A stretch of DNA of 64,000 nt from Ditylenchus dipsaci (lineage: Eukaryota > Nematoda > Chromadorea > Rhabditida > Anguinidae), in assembly GCA_004194705.1 (NCBI GenBank), contig SADC01000331.1, forward strand, positions 1 to 64,000. Reading direction: 5' to 3'. The notes beneath the pieces were generated by a model. That model was not told the DNA's origin and did no database searches. It saw only the letters and a list, made by a program, of their open reading frames with translations. The translations under genes and the position numbers were made by a program. Positions 13,601-25,600 of the stretch are shown one piece after another; position 1 is the first letter of the stretch, and each line of letters opens with the position of its first letter.

Positions 13601-16600
13601 GAATTTCTGGAATTTCAACTGTTTTCCTAAAGATTCGACACTGGCTCAATTGATGCTCGACAAAATTATTGGGGTTATCCGGGTACTCCTGGCGTTGCTT
13701 CTGGAAGAATTAGAGACCAGGCAGACTACTCCTACCTTATTCCTGTGGACTACTTACCGGTACTGGAGTCTAATACATCACTTATTGAAGGTTTTTTTTA
13801 ATTGTTTATCTTGTTTCAAATATCAATTCTGTGTTTAGGTGATTGCCCAGCAGGGTGGTTCCAAGTTGGAAATGAAGAGTTCAAGTCCTGTTTCCTGTTC
13901 GTGGGTGCCTCGATGACCTACGCTGATGCGGTAGAGATGTGCCAGGAAATAGGCGCTTTTCTGCCCATTCTCCGCAATGACGACATCCGCCAGAAGGAGA
14001 TTGCTGACAGGGTCGACAATTTTGGCAAAGCTTACATGGCTGAAATAGAGCGCTACAATACATATGGGGTAAATGCTTGGAAAAAACCATAAATAAACCA
14101 CAATTTTTTATGTTGCAGTTATCTTATGACATACCTATCTGGATTGCGAGTGTTACCCTTCCTTCAAATCAGTGCGGTTGGATGAGCAGCAGAACAGCCA
14201 GCATTGGCGAACAAAATTGCAATAACTTGCTGCCATTTGTGTGTGAAAAAGGTGGGGTTTTTAGATTTTCTATTAGGGAGTCACAAGAATCTTAAGGGGG
14301 CATACCAGCGTGTTTCAAAAATTTAAGGCGGTGACCAACAAATTTTTTTGAACCATCCTATTTTTTATTCGTTTCGCATCAAATGTGATGTAGATGACCT
14401 TATACTACTTTTAAAAAACTAGGTAGAAAACTTAAAAAATCTGGATGAGACCGAATGTGAAGTTTAATCGAGAAAGAAAAAAGTGCTGGTCTGCCTTTTC
14501 TCCGTGTAACACGGTGGTATGCCCCTTTAAGTGGTGCAAGTTAAGTGGTCCTAGGTTCAAAATTCGCCTTGCGACAGCACTTTAATTTTTTATACATTAC
14601 ACTCTTCTAGGGCCGAATTTGACGGAAAACACGATTCTCAGCTTTAAAAGAATGTTCGGCGCTTGGTTCAATCCCTCCCCTACCGCCAATAATTTTAAGC
14701 ATAGCCCTTAGGCTTTGGGCCTCAGGCTCAGGGACAACACGTACTATTTTCAGCATTTTTCAAAAAAAAAGTATGGTTTCAGGGGTACCTAAGTAGTATT
14801 AACGAGTAACGTCGAATGTTCTATCAAGTAAAATAGCGGGAATGTGCAACTTAGAATGAGTCAAACCTGAACTACAGACTCTTTTTTTATTTTATTAAAT
14901 TATATATCGAAAATAGCATCATCACGAGCTAGTCCATTCGCCAAAACACACCTAAAAATGGCCCACGAAAAAGGTAATGGCCAAAAGAATTTTTTTTGAA
15001 ATTAGAGACTGACCTTTGCGATTAAGTGGTATTTCGCACTCTCCACAATGTACAGCCGAAAGACCGCGCTATTGCTTTAAAAACAATTTAAGCAGAGCAT
15101 CCAGCACGAGTTGTTGTTCAGTTATTTAAAAGTTTTAGAGATAATCAGGTAGGTGAAAACCATAGTGGAAAAGCGAAGAGAAAAGCGAACTCAATATTGC
15201 CGAAAAGAAATAAAGTTGCAACGAATTTTTTTAAAAAGTCCCACTATATTTCGAAAAAGCCACTAAACGTCAATAACCTCGCCAACTCAATATAACCACC
15301 AATTTTATCGCGTATCAAAAATAACAGTAACAAAGGCGATCATTTATATAGATTTATAGAGCATTATAATTTAAATAATGTAGAGGGTTGCTTGGCATGA
15401 TTTCCGTAATCAGGTCCGGCAAAAAGCACTTCATTCTCAAAAAGATCAATTGCCGCAGTTCTGGATTGGCACTTAGAAGTCCTTGAGTATCCAGCACGAG
15501 CACAATATTTTTCATAGACTCAGTCACTATTTCCACCATCGAAGATCCGCTCTTCAGTTGCATCTCCATAAAGTCAAGAAGCTGTGAGATCAAGCGAGAA
15601 AAAGCCTCCAATTGCTCAGAGCACTGAAAATTTAATCCTTTTTCAAAAATTATCAGAGGCAAATTTAACCTCAAATGGCGCAAAAATACTTGAGAAACTA
15701 GCTGAACAGCACAAACCCGAATCTTTTCCTGTCCCATGGGATAAGTTATTGCAGGAGCCACATACCTGGTCCAGAAGAAACTATAGACAGAATCTGAAAA
15801 ACGACATAATTAGTAAAACTCTTAGGTCACCAAGAAAATACGGCGCTAGTAGCAAACACCCCCCCCCCCCCAACAATTTTTTTTCAAAATCAGGTTTTAA
15901 CCATTTCTAAGTAATTCTTATGCGCTGAAAACGATATAAAAAGGTTTTTTCGGGCATTTTATGACTCAAAAAGTTGATTTTTGGGAAAAAAAATTTCGAC
16001 CGAAATTCGACTTTTTCCTTGGCGGACCAAGGTAAACCACCTGGAAATGGTACCTAGAGTCCTAAAAAGATGGGATTTGAACATAGTTTTGTTAGCTGGG
16101 GCCTACCGATTAAGAAGCTCGGGTATGCATGTTTTTTCATGCATCCAGAGTCACTTCGAGTGATTTGTGTCTAAGGTATGTGGGTGTGCGCATCTCAACC
16201 CAAGCAACCAAGCCCCCTGCGCCACCGAAGGGGCTTGGTTGGTTAGAGATGCGCGCACTCACTTACCTTAGTCATAATTCCGAGCAAGACTCTTGATCAT
16301 AAAATGCATATAGAGACTCTTTTTGCCTAGCTCCAGTGACAGAACGGGGTAGAATACGCTGAAAAAGGTGATTTTCTTTGGTCCCCCAAGTCAAAAAGTC
16401 GAAATTTTGTCAAAAAATTATTTCCCTAAAAATCAACTTTTTGAGTCAGAAAATGCCCGAAAACACTTTTTTAATCGTTAAGAATTACTTAGAAATAGTT
16501 AAAACCTGATCTTGAAAAAAAATTGTTGGGAGCTGGGGGTATTCGCTATTAGGGTCGAAAATACTAACACTCGTTCGAAGAGACTGCAAGAGAATTCGAT

Positions 16601-19600
16601 TTGCAAAGCTGCTCCATCAAATTGTCCAACACATCACTCATACCATGACAGGCAGCAATCGATGCACATTTGTAATATCCACCCAACGCTTTCTGTAAAA
16701 AGTATTAATTAATGGTGTGTGAATCACTGAAATTAACAGACCGTCAGCAAGAACTCATTTGTGGTATTGTTTAGCAAATAATACAAGGAAACCATAATAG
16801 AATTTGATGCGATATCAAACATCTCGCAGTTTTTCCATCCCAAAGGCAGACCACTTATATATTTACTTTCCTCGCTGTCGGATTCTGCACGTCTGAGCAT
16901 TTCACACCATAAGTGCTTGTCTCTGATCAGCCCATTGTGTTCTATTGGCATTAAAATCTCTTCACCCCTAAAACAATCAAAGGATCAGGAATTGGCAAAT
17001 GCGAATCATTTCAAAAATACTTGATAGAATTGAAAATTTCATCTAGCATTGTCCCGTCAAAATCTTTGCCATTGTGAGTGCCCGACAAATTACGCTTGAA
17101 AGCTTCTAGTGTCATTGGCAACTGATTCTTGCGTACCTGAGGATTGTGCTGGTCCACGTTAAGCATTATGATGGCATAGGATAGAGTGAAGGCTGCATCC
17201 ACGTGCTCAAAAGGCTTATTGTTGGAGAGAAACCAATGCTCTGAAAAAGCTAATGTATTAAGAGTGATAAAAGAGCAATGAACCAGAAAAATATTCAAGA
17301 ACTTTCGAGATCTCAGCAGACTCGCTTGGTAGCCGAAAAGTCTCAATGAGAAGACGCAGAGCTTTGTCCAGCCTAGTATTTGCCAACGGGATGGAGAAGA
17401 TATAGCATTTGAGAATGTCGGCATTCTTTCTACTGAAGACAAATTTTGAAGTTAAACAGTTGCAACAAAAAGTTTAGCTTAGTAAAAGATAACCTGCATA
17501 AAAATTCAGCAATTTTACACTTGTCCAGATATGGGTTCTGTCGAAGCCATTTTGCGACACCATCGGCATTCAACTGTCGATTTAGAATTTCATGCATTTC
17601 CAGAAAGGCAAAGACTCATTTGGATTGGAATTGAATATGTGTGTTGCTTCGATGATAAGCTGCTTCGACCTTCTTCGGCGAATCACCTGACTCATGGTAA
17701 GCACATTTTGCTGATCATCATCCGAAATTTTTACACGCGAAGAATGTTGAAGAAGAAGCTTAGACGGCTGGCTGTTGCCGGAAGTCTCTTCGATGGCATC
17801 AACAACGGACATGAGAGTGTGAAATGCAGCAATTTGGGCTGAGCTCAACTTGGAAGGAGCTGGAACGAACTGCCAAAGAAGATGCTGCGTGATGTCTTCG
17901 AAGAGATTGCTGAATTGGATTAATTAGATTGCTTCTTGATCGTGCAGATTGTAGAGTGAGCAGTAAAAGTGGTTGCAAGCTAATTTTTTTGTAAAAATTC
18001 TGGCTTGACTTTACTTGACCCCTCCCCCCACGGCTGACCCACTTTTGATGACAATTTTGAAAAACCGATTGCATATTCGTGTTTCTCGACCCCGATTTAG
18101 GCGCGAATTTACCAGTCGTTTCCGGTAAAGTGAAAAAAATTTTTTGTCAAACCACAGGGGGGTATCATGGATTTTAATCAAAATTTGAAAAATTTGAATT
18201 CGCGCCTTTTGAATTTTGAAGGGATTAAGGGCTGTATAGGAGGGGAAGGGAATAAAAGGGGGCCACTAATCACACAAGGGCCACTAACAAGAAGATGTTG
18301 AACATAGTTTTGAATACTGGGGCCTACCGCATAAATAAACTCTGGTATGCATGCTTTTTCATGCATTCAGAGTCTTTTTCGAGTGATTTGTGTCTAAGGT
18401 ATGTGGGTGTGCGCATCTCAACTCCAAGCCCCCAAGCCCCCTGCGCCCCCGAAGGGGGCGCAGGGGCTTGAGAGTTAGAGATGCGCGCACTCACTTACCT
18501 TAGACATGATTCCGAGAAGTACTCTTGATCATAAAATGCATATAGAGGCTCTTTCGGTTTTTCAAAATTGTCATCAAAAGTGGGTCAGCCGTGGGGGGGG
18601 GGGGGGTCAAGTAAAGTGTTACCAAAATTCTAAAGTTAGCTTGTTGAACAATCACAATTTAAGAAAAGGTTGTAACCACATTTGCCCCAGCGCCCGCGCC
18701 GCCGCACAAATTTTAGCCTGAAGAGGGCGCCGGCGCCCAAAATTCTTAAGGTCGGCACTGGCGCCCATTTCGTAAAAAATATTTTTTGCAGTGAGTTCAC
18801 ATCCTACGCACAATGTTTAATATTTTGCTAAAAACAAAAATTTCACTTTATTTTTATTACCGACGCCAGCAATGGCGACGGCGCCCTTAAATTTTTGCCC
18901 CAATACGGCGATTTTTCACTGCAAAATTCTTTACAGTTGGCGCCGATTTTTGGGTGCCAAATTTTTTAACCGTGAAACTATGGCTATAACCAGGCTGTAC
19001 AATAGGCTACTCGGTTAATTATACAAATCGGGTAATTCTGAAATACAGAATTATTCAGTTTGTGATGTTTAAAAGTTAATGACATGTATACCAAAATTTG
19101 GGTATGTTTTGCAGTTTGGTGGTGGAAAGTCACATTCGTTAGTTTTTCCATCTATTAAAGCAATAAATTTAGAGAGGAAAGATCATACAGGCAAAGCTTA
19201 GACTACAGTTTGGATGTCTGTAACTTTTTAAATTTCAAAAAATATGTGGGAGGAACTACTCGAGCTTTTTCCGCATAGAAATCATGAAAAAGAAGGTATC
19301 ATTCATGCATCCTGAATTTAAGACCCTCTTCCTTTCGCGTTTCCCTCTAAACTCTGAAATGGCAACACCAATAACACTACCTGCAATAAACACCACAATC
19401 GTAGTTGAGATACAGCTCGTTGACCACTCCAGGCAGCTGACACAAATTCATCAGACTTTCCAGCGACTTTTCCTTCATATCTCGATCATGTTTAACCTAG
19501 AAATTTAGTTTTCACTTTTACCCGACAGCCAGATGAATAATTAATAAAGATTTTACTGGATTCTCATTTGCAATAAAAGCATTCAACTTGAGGCAGTAAC

Positions 19601-22600
19601 ATTCTAACTGCATTTTGAGATGGAAACGTATCGACTTAAACAGCAGGAAAAAGACGCGATTCACAGCCATAAACGTCGGAATACTGCTTGCATTCATCAA
19701 CTAAAATATAAAAACAGTTTTACAAGGGATTGATCAATACATTAGGCCACCTGCAGCAAGGAATAACACAGATCATCTTTGATCAACGGAATCAGAAGAT
19801 CACATTTGTCGATATGGTAGCCGGCACCAGATTCCAAAGCCACAATTATTAAATTTAAGCCTGTTTGAAGCACATGATGACCATTAAGACTTCGTGATGG
19901 ATCTAGACCAATTAGCCCAATTAGGCTTCTAAATAAAGAAGAAATTTAGATGGTATTGAATGAACAAAATCCACCCACCTGAAAACTTCGCAGCTCCATC
20001 CACATCGATTCTGACATAGATTGTTGCTATTTACTTCAACCAATCTTGATTCATTTCAATATCTGGAAAGTTTATTATACAAAAGGTTCTTATTTGAAGA
20101 ATAAATAGTAAAAGTGGCCCATTCTTATCGTGAAGATTTCTTGTTCAGCGTGGTCGATTTAAAAAACTGGTCTTACAATTTCAGAGTCAGTGTCAAATTA
20201 GAATTCCGCTCAAGAAAATAAAGATTTGATTTTCAAATTTCAAATGAGCGGAATTCTAAAATTTACACTGACTCTGGAATTTTAAGACCAGTTTTATAAG
20301 TAAATCGACTACGCTGAACACGAATCCAGTGTCAGGATTTAGGGTTTACGTAGCAGAAAAAAGTTATGTGAAATTCGCGCTGCAACTCATACATTTCCTT
20401 CTGCACATTTCGTCAGAACCACATCCAGAGTGGCCTAAAGGCAAAAATAACTGGTTTTTTAGGGGTTTACTAAAGGGGGTAAACTTTTTGCGAAAATTCG
20501 ATTGAGCGGATCAGATTTCGGGTCCGATAGGCTTAATCGCTCAGAATTCCAGGTTCACGGTGGTTTTGAGTGGTTCAGGGTTGATTAGTGTGGAATTCTG
20601 AGCGATTAAGCCTATCGGACCCGAAACTCTAACTGTAACTCACCCGAGAGATGCGCGCACTCACTTACCTTAGACATGATTCCGAGAAGTACTCTTGACC
20701 ATAAAATGCATATAGAGTCTATTTTTGCCACGGCCCAAGTTGAAAAACATGGTAAAGCAGCCAAAACACAATTCTTTAATTTTATTTTGATTTTCGCATA
20801 AAAGTGGCCCTTTTATTCCCTTCCCCTCCCAAATTGGGAGTCCCAATACAGCCCTTAATCCCTTTAAAATTCAAAAGGCGCCAATTCAAATTTTCGAAAT
20901 TTTGACTAAAAAACCATGATACCCCCCTGTGGATCGAAAAATTTTTTTTTCTTCAAAAATAAAAAAACAGCCGGTTTTCTCAGGAAATCGGGGTCGAAAA
21001 ACACGAATATGATGTTATCTCTTCCGTTTGATCACTCCCCGTGGGGGGGGGGATTCGAAACTGCAACCTTGGGTTGGATAGCATGGTTTATTTGTTCCTG
21101 AAAAATAAAAAAATTTTGTGGCGAATTTACTGTGGGCGAATTTTTCCGTTTCCCCTCCCTATTGGCTACTCCGACGTGAGTTCTCGGCGATCCTAATAAG
21201 GAGAGATGTTGGTGTAGTGCCTTACGTACTTAGAAGGGAGGTCGCTGGTTCGAATCCGGGGTGCAGAAATAAATAAAAAATTAGAAAAAATTGCCCTTCA
21301 GTCTGCCTCTCAGTCGGCCTTCCAGTCTTTTTCAGTTTCAAGTCTTTTAAAAGTTGCCATTCACTCTCACTATCAGTCTGCCTTTCACTCTCACTCTGAC
21401 TTTGGACACACACTGAGAGTGAAAGTGAGAGTGAGGGACAAAGTCAGAGTGAGAGTGAAAGGTTTGTTGTGTGTCCAATGAAGAGTGAGAGTGTGAGTGA
21501 AGGTGAAAATCCGCTAATTGGACACGAGGCTTTAGGCCTATTTTAGGCCTATTTTGAGGCCTAAAATATACACATTTTTTAAAGCAGATTTCGAAATTCT
21601 AAAAAGTACGGTTCGTTCAGCGCAAAATCTTGACTTTAAAGGATAGGGAAAAAAATTCAGACCCATTTTTCCTACAAAAAATCGAGAAAAACGACCTTGA
21701 GTTTACTAAACTCAAGGTTTACCTTGAGTTTGACCTTGACCTTGAGTTTCGGAAACACTGTGCCGGTGTCAATGTCTCATATGGCGAGAGTCTGACGGTG
21801 GGTACTAGCGCTAAGTGCAAGAAAAAAATGAGCAAGAGAATACTATACAAATCCCGCTTGTTGATCAAATTGGTGGGCAAATCTAACTCATGGGTCGAAA
21901 ATTCTAAAATCTCATTATTTGCATACCGTATTTCTTTTAATAAGCGGGCAGTCTCTATTAAACGGGCACCCTCGACTTTAAAGGCGTATATTTCAGCCCA
22001 GAGTAAATATTTTTAAGCTGTTGATTGATTTTTACTAACTCCCACAAGCTCTACCTATTTCACTTTTCGGATTTTAGTTAAGCGCCGAAAAATATCGAGA
22101 TCGAATTAAAAATTTTCTGATTTTGGGTGATTGAAAAATAAACGGGCATACTCGCTTATTAGAAGAAATACGGTATGTTGCGTTTTGCTTGTTTTTTATT
22201 TTTCAAATAATTTTGCTTAGACTGCGTTTTACTTGTTGTTTAGACATAGAGTGTTGTGACATCGTAGTCTTCGGAAGTTAATTTTTGCGATGCATACGGG
22301 ACCAGAAGTAGCGGATAATTTAGAGTAGACTCCAATCTACAATTTGTAGAGAACAATACAGTTGAACCTCTCATTAACATACTCCCCCATTAAAATACGC
22401 CATCCATTAACATACGGCTGGCTAAGATCTATTTGGTCTGATCATAGTGATTTCCTTATTAACATACTCTCCCATTAACATACACCTCTCATTAACATAC
22501 GACTAGTCCCGGTCCCAAGGGTGTATGTTTGAATTGGCGGGCGGACGACCGTTGTTGGAGACGGCAATGGCCCTTTAAGGGGGATGGACTTTCATATACG

Positions 22601-25600
22601 CATGGTCACAGGTTCGACTACCACTGGTTGCACACCCTATTTTCAACCCTTTTAATCTACAAATTTGGTGTCAAATGATCCTCAAGCTGTTGGTTATCTA
22701 AAAAAATTATCAGCATTGGGTTTAACAGCATCAGGAGCTGATTTACAGGATAAAACCTGGCATTGTTATTTCCGAACTTTTTTACAAGTCGCACATTTCA
22801 TATACTAAAATTTAGCTAAGATTGGGGCGGGTATATTCCAGTAGCGTCGATTCCTCGACAGTTTTCGGCCCTAGCAGAGAATGAATGTCCGAATTAATGG
22901 TTTTCTCAGCTCCAGACGTCAAAATGATGATTTCATAAAATCTTTATATAGTATTTGGAATGGCTGTGTTAGTTACGCATTTTGGTTTCGGAGGTCAAAA
23001 ATAAGTCATAGACGGCGATATCATTTTTTTCGCCAATTTCATCGTATTCCCCAGAATGTCAGCTTTCGTTTAAAAAAATGAGCATCGAAAAATATGCTTT
23101 TTAAGAGGGGATCTGCCTATTTTATGATCAGAATTAGAGTTGCTGAACGGTCAAATGACCGGTCATATGACCGGTCATTTAATATAAAATGACTGGTTAT
23201 ATAGATTTTGGTCATTTTCTAGTTTTCTTTTCTTTTGAACCGGTCGACGTTAGGATAGTTCCCATGCGTCATTTGCCGAATGTTATCGCTTCATAACTGT
23301 ATTTCCCTCATTGCCTTGATTTCAGATTGCCATATCGATGAAAAAGCTACTTGCCTGGTGCTGGAACTATTACGAGCGGAAGGAAGAGACTAACAGCAAA
23401 AAAAGGAAGCATTTGTTGGATACTGCAAATCCTGTCAAGACCGCTACGCAGTTCACCCTGATCGTATGGAGAGACACTTGAAGGTTTGTATCTGCCAAAG
23501 TTTATTAGTTGGAATTTATTTTGATGGTTTCAGAACTGCAAAAAGTCTGGGCTGAGGCTAAGAAAGAGATCGATCGCTTGTCAAAGAAATCGAGTGAAGA
23601 GCTTCCGAAGAAATCGTCACGGAGTCAGAAGACAGCAGCTCGCGGACAAGCACGCCTTGGATCAAAGATTTGATTCCGTGAGCAAAGAGGATCAGGAAGA
23701 AGCAGACATTCTCCAAGACTCGGTGGGGAACTTGGGCCAAGCTCGCTTTATCCATCTCCAATAATCAGGAATCAATTGAATCTGCACTATGGGCTACCGG
23801 AATCCGAAAAGACAGCACGTTGAAGACTGACGCTGAGCGGCTGCGAAAAAGCTATTTGATAGTGAAGATTTCTGGTCGGATGTGAAGGATGTGGATAAGA
23901 TGCTCGTTCCGCTTGCCAACGCGGTCACAGCCATTAAGGAAAATGAAGTTGATTCGAGAAGGTAATATTACCTGAAGTTTGGGCATCTATTGTGTTGCTT
24001 GTTTAGATGCTACAAGAAGATCTGAGAAGCCTTCTCTTCGTCGCGAGCTGCTATTGAGGACAGTGGATTCGTGGATTTTATTAGGGATGAATGATACAAG
24101 TAATAAATTTTATATATATATCGGATAACTTCTATTATCATGTATCGGTTTCAGATTCTGGATAAGCGTGAGCAGTTTGGCAAAACAGATGCGGCACACC
24201 TTCTCGACCTACTTGAGCCGTCGGACAGAGGTCAGTCATTGATCAATGAAGACAAGCAAGAGGCAATCGTGCTGCTGGCCAACAAGTGCCTTAAGAACCC
24301 GGTGTTTGCAGGAAGGGAAGGAGAAGTGGGAATTACATTCATGTGTGTTGATACTTTGATAAGGGCATATTTCAGGTGTTAACGGAATGGGCTCAGTGGT
24401 TGGCCGGAACTGGACTTTTCGCTATCGACAACAGGAGCTACACTTGGGACGACATGAGGACGATGGATGCGCTTATTGTTATTTATTGTTATTCGCTATT
24501 TGTTTCGATCAATAAAGCGTAATTGAACAACAATTAGCACTATTCGCAAAAGGCATGTAAAATTGGGAAAATGACAGAAAATGACGTCATTTTACAAAAT
24601 GACCGGTCATATGACCGCTTTAGAAAATGACCGGTCATTTCAGCAACTCTAATCGGCATCATGAAAATCCGAATTAAATTTGAATTTTTTGTCTCGAGAG
24701 GAATTTAAAAATATACAGTCAATTGTAAATTTTCAACCAAATCGAGCACGTAGAGCACGATTTTGTGGTCAGAAATGAGGTATTGGCTGTTGCAAAAATG
24801 TCTGTATAGGCGCTGATACGCTTCACCTAACCCTTGTGTATTCATATATGTTAAGTCGATTTTATCATCAATTCAACTAATGTTTTTAATGCATGAATAT
24901 ACCGTTTTGAGCTTATTTAGTTGCTTTATCTAAATTGCTACTATGATATATCATTGTAGCTTCGACTTTTCGCAGCACGAAAAAGCTTTGCCAAAATAAA
25001 CATTTTCAATATTTAAGGTACCAAGCCATACCAAGAGCCAGTGATGTGGAGAAAAGACATTATCTTTGCTGTCTGCTTCATCATGATCCTCTTGCTATTG
25101 CTTTGTATCCTAGCTCTGTGTGCTTGTCGAAAATCAGTCAAACGCAAGGAAAACTTCATTAAACGAAAGCAGTTTGTCAGAGACTCCTTGAGGAAAAGCA
25201 AACAACGTCAGTTCGAAGATTCTATCAACAATGAGAAACAACACTTTTCCAATGGAAATGCCACTATCCAACCCACATTTGCTGCTATGAATCCCCATCA
25301 ACTGTCATATTCTAATGGACACATGGGCGGTCCACCACCTCAAGTACCCAGTGAGTCTAGATCTACATCTAGTATGACCACTAGTGGCACCACCAGCACG
25401 GACAACCAAACCACCAGCAATACCAGCTATGCTTGTTGCGCCACCAGTAAGAAGGCGTCAAGGAGGGGCGGGAGTGCTGCAACCACCAAGAGTTGTTGCA
25501 GTGACAGCTTGTGCACAGACAAATATGCTGCTCCAACTGGTTATAGAAAGGGTACTGACACCGAAGGTTTCTCTAATAACAGGCTGCAAATGCCACCAAG

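Larger units (their letters stand above)
15354..20062 (-). pseudogene. GBF1: GBF1-type Sec7 Arf-GEF fragment, nested antisense in a bark intron
   Basis: Minus-strand exons are roughly 20062-19979, 19928-19751, 19700-19522, 19496-19381, 17909-17494, 17432-17284, 17240-17021, 16966-16742, 16692-16585, 15793-15766, 15728-15670 and 15623-15354. They match GBF1/Gartenzwerg, the Golgi exchange factor for Arf1. The N-terminal HUS region is present (LQTGLNLIIVALESGAGY, VVNELYLNYDC), then the Sec7 domain, then a first HDS-like piece (KALGGYYKCASIAACHGMSD) and a C-terminal piece (LDFMEMQLKSGSSMVEI, MKNIVLVLDTQG) with a stop at 15354. Only about 670 residues are covered, against about 1850 in human GBF1. 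The DCB end is missing, and the large middle between 16585 and 15793 is replaced by a 725-bp palindrome. One shift is needed near 17605. I call it a broken copy. A real gene with unplaced exons is the alternative. Confidence 0.7.

Noticed and set aside
15354..15761. 135-residue single-exon protein on the minus strand
   Set aside because: It reads through two short in-frame introns. The spliced product matches the C-terminal region of GBF1.
21630..22016. 128-residue open frame on the plus strand
   Set aside because: It crosses a direct TTGAGTTT/ACCTTGA repeat and the left end of a MITE. No family resemblance.
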